Shown piece after piece: positions 62,915 through 64,000 of a stretch of DNA of 64,000 nt. This stretch comes from Pseudomonas viridiflava (GTDB lineage Bacteria; Pseudomonadota; Gammaproteobacteria; Pseudomonadales; Pseudomonadaceae). The position numbers and the translations under genes are program-made. Location: the NCBI RefSeq assembly GCF_900585905.1, contig NZ_UTVH01000001.1, positions 310,001-374,000 of the forward strand. The letters are read 5' to 3'. How positions within the stretch are numbered: the stretch's first letter is position 1; every line of letters begins with the position of its first letter. The notes under the pieces are model-generated. The model was not told the origin of the DNA. It searched no databases and was given only the letters and a program-made list of their open reading frames with translations.

Positions 62915-64000
62915 ATCTGCGCAGTTTAGAGAGGCGTGCTGCGCACCCTTTGCGTCTGAGCGGGCCGCTGATAGAGGCTGCACTGCACAATGTAGTAATC
63001 GGCGAAGTGTGCGAGATTCGCAAGCACTGGCGCGATCAGCATTGCACTGCACGTGCGCAAGTTGTCGGCTTCAAGGCAGACTCCGTGCTGCTCTGTCTAC
63101 TGGGTGATGCTGGCGGTCTGTCTCGCGAGTCGTTGATCGTTCCCACGGGTGCGGTCCTCCAGTTGAATTGCGGCCCCGCGATGCTCGGCAGCGTGGTCAA
63201 TCCGCGCGGGGAAATCGTCGAACGTCTGGTCCCGACGATGGCAGTGGGTTGCGTCAGTTATCAGGTCGACGCCACGCCGCCTCAGTATCATCAGCGCAGG
63301 CCCATCCAGCAGGCGTTGCACTCAGGTGTTCGGGTTATCGATGGCTTGCTGACCTGTGGCGTCGGGCAGCGCGTGGGCATTTTTGCTTCAGCCGGGTCCG
63401 GCAAGACCAGACTGATCGATATGTTGATCGCCCACACTCAGGCAGATGTCTTCGTTATCGGGCTTATTGGCGAGCGGGGCCGGGAGGTGACCGAATTTGT
63501 CGAGTCCCTGCGGCAATCTCCACGTCGCGCGCAGTGCGTAGTGGTGTACGCCACATCGGACTTCTCGTCAGTAGATCGCTGTAATGCCGCATTGCAAGCC
63601 ACAACTATCGCCGAGTATTTCCGCGACCAGGGCCAACAGGTTGTGTTGTTCATCGATTCACTGACGCGTTATGTCCGTGCACGACGTGATCTTGCACTGG
63701 CCGCGGGTGAGTTGGCAGCAAGACGCGGCTATCCGGCCTCGGTGTTCGACGCCTTGCCGCGTCTGCTGGAGCGCCCCGGCGTAACCGCCAAGGGCAGCAT
63801 CACTGCTTTTTATACGGTGCTGCTGGAGACCGACGACGAGCCTGACCCGATCGCCGAAGAAATCCGCTCCATTCTTGATGGGCATATCTATCTGAGTCGT
63901 ACCTTGGCAGCCAAGAGTCATTTCCCCGCCATCGATGTTCTGCGCAGCGCCAGCCGGGTCGCCCGGCAAGTGACCGAACCGACGCACCAGAGCCTTGTAG
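62911..64000 (+). CDS. sctN: Type III secretion ATPase (InvC/SctN), cut by right edge
   Basis: First 363 residues of about 430. F1-type ATPase: Walker A in [11 protein letters not shown] (156-166), Walker [12 protein letters not shown], the [10 protein letters not shown] loop, and [17 protein letters not shown]. It unfolds and releases substrates at the base of the injectisome. ATG overlaps the chaperone stop (ATGA). No stop before the window ends. Further genes of the locus (spaM/invJ/spaO-like) are expected outside. Confidence 0.94.
   Translation, partial: MNLRSLERRAAHPLRLSGPLIEAALHNVVIGEVCEIRKHWRDQHCTARAQVVGFKADSVLLCLLGDAGGLSRESLIVPTGAVLQLNCGPAMLGSVVNPRGEIVERLVPTMAVGCVSYQVDATPPQYHQRRPIQQALHSGVRVIDGLLTCGVGQRVGIFASAGSGKTRLIDMLIAHTQADVFVIGLIGERGREVTEFVESLRQSPRRAQCVVVYATSDFSSVDRCNAALQATTIAEYFRDQGQQVVLFIDSLTRYVRARRDLALAAGELAARRGYPASVFDALPRLLERPGVTAKGSITAFYTVLLETDDEPDPIAEEIRSILDGHIYLSRTLAAKSHFPAIDVLRSASRVARQVTEPTHQSLV

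Noticed and set aside
1..64000. CRISPR arrays, tRNA or rRNA genes, integrases and transposases
   Set aside because: I looked for regularly spaced repeats, tRNA-like ends and recombinase motifs and saw none. The inserted block at 26-36 kb and the secretion locus have no recombinase in view.

Overview
The window is a chromosomal segment of a Pseudomonas species. Most of the first 49 kb follows, in order, a gene neighbourhood I know from P. aeruginosa: imelysin - bifA - sodB - lysE/argO - argP - xenB - ArsR - olsA/olsB - fum - sadC - pykA - DUF58/MoxR operon - sbcB - mvaT - purU - amino-acid chemoreceptor - Pit. The pca cluster, the salt-related gene block and the Inv-type secretion locus point to a fluorescens/syringae-type species rather than P. 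aeruginosa. This identification rests on recognition of proteins and gene order, not on a database search.

Layout. 1-5 kb: imelysin-like lipoprotein (cut by the left edge), BifA c-di-GMP phosphodiesterase, Fe-SOD and a basic amino-acid exporter with its divergent ArgP-like regulator. 6-13 kb: an extended SDR, a coiled-coil membrane protein, an ArsR/MFS/XenB set, AcpH, and the OlsB-OlsA pair for ornithine lipid synthesis. 13.5-23.5 kb: a serine hydrolase with a small membrane partner, YceI, a phospholipase-D-type synthase, class I fumarase, SadC diguanylate cyclase, an iron-sulfur reductase, pyruvate kinase, a lipoprotein and a PilZ protein.

23.5-40.4 kb: the DUF58-MoxR genes and their usual partners (DUF4350, DUF4129, SpoIIM-like, RDD) lie on the same strand, but about 9.8 kb of other genes separates them. 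That insert holds a secreted RTX/delta-60 protein, a BCCT compatible-solute transporter, an MscS channel, a DEDDh exonuclease with a cNMP-CBS-DUF294 protein, and NhaA. It reads as an osmotic and sodium adaptation cassette.

40.5-49.5 kb: SbcB, MvaT, PurU, a flippase-like membrane protein, one dCache amino-acid chemoreceptor and a Pit phosphate transporter. 50-56 kb: the lower beta-ketoadipate pathway, pcaR-pcaI-pcaJ-pcaF-pcaT, with recognisable PcaR boxes before pcaR and pcaI.

56-64 kb: the start of a type III secretion locus in the order AraC regulator - secretin - gatekeeper - export gate - small chaperone - ATPase. This is the Salmonella SPI-1 order invF-invG-invE-invA-invB-invC, with protein lengths close to the Inv set, so it is not the Hrp or the Psc/Ysc type. 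Two unassigned small frames of lower G+C precede it. The locus runs off the right edge inside the ATPase gene.

Non-coding features include several strong terminators, a diverged dispersed repeat present three times, and two stretches that may encode small RNAs.
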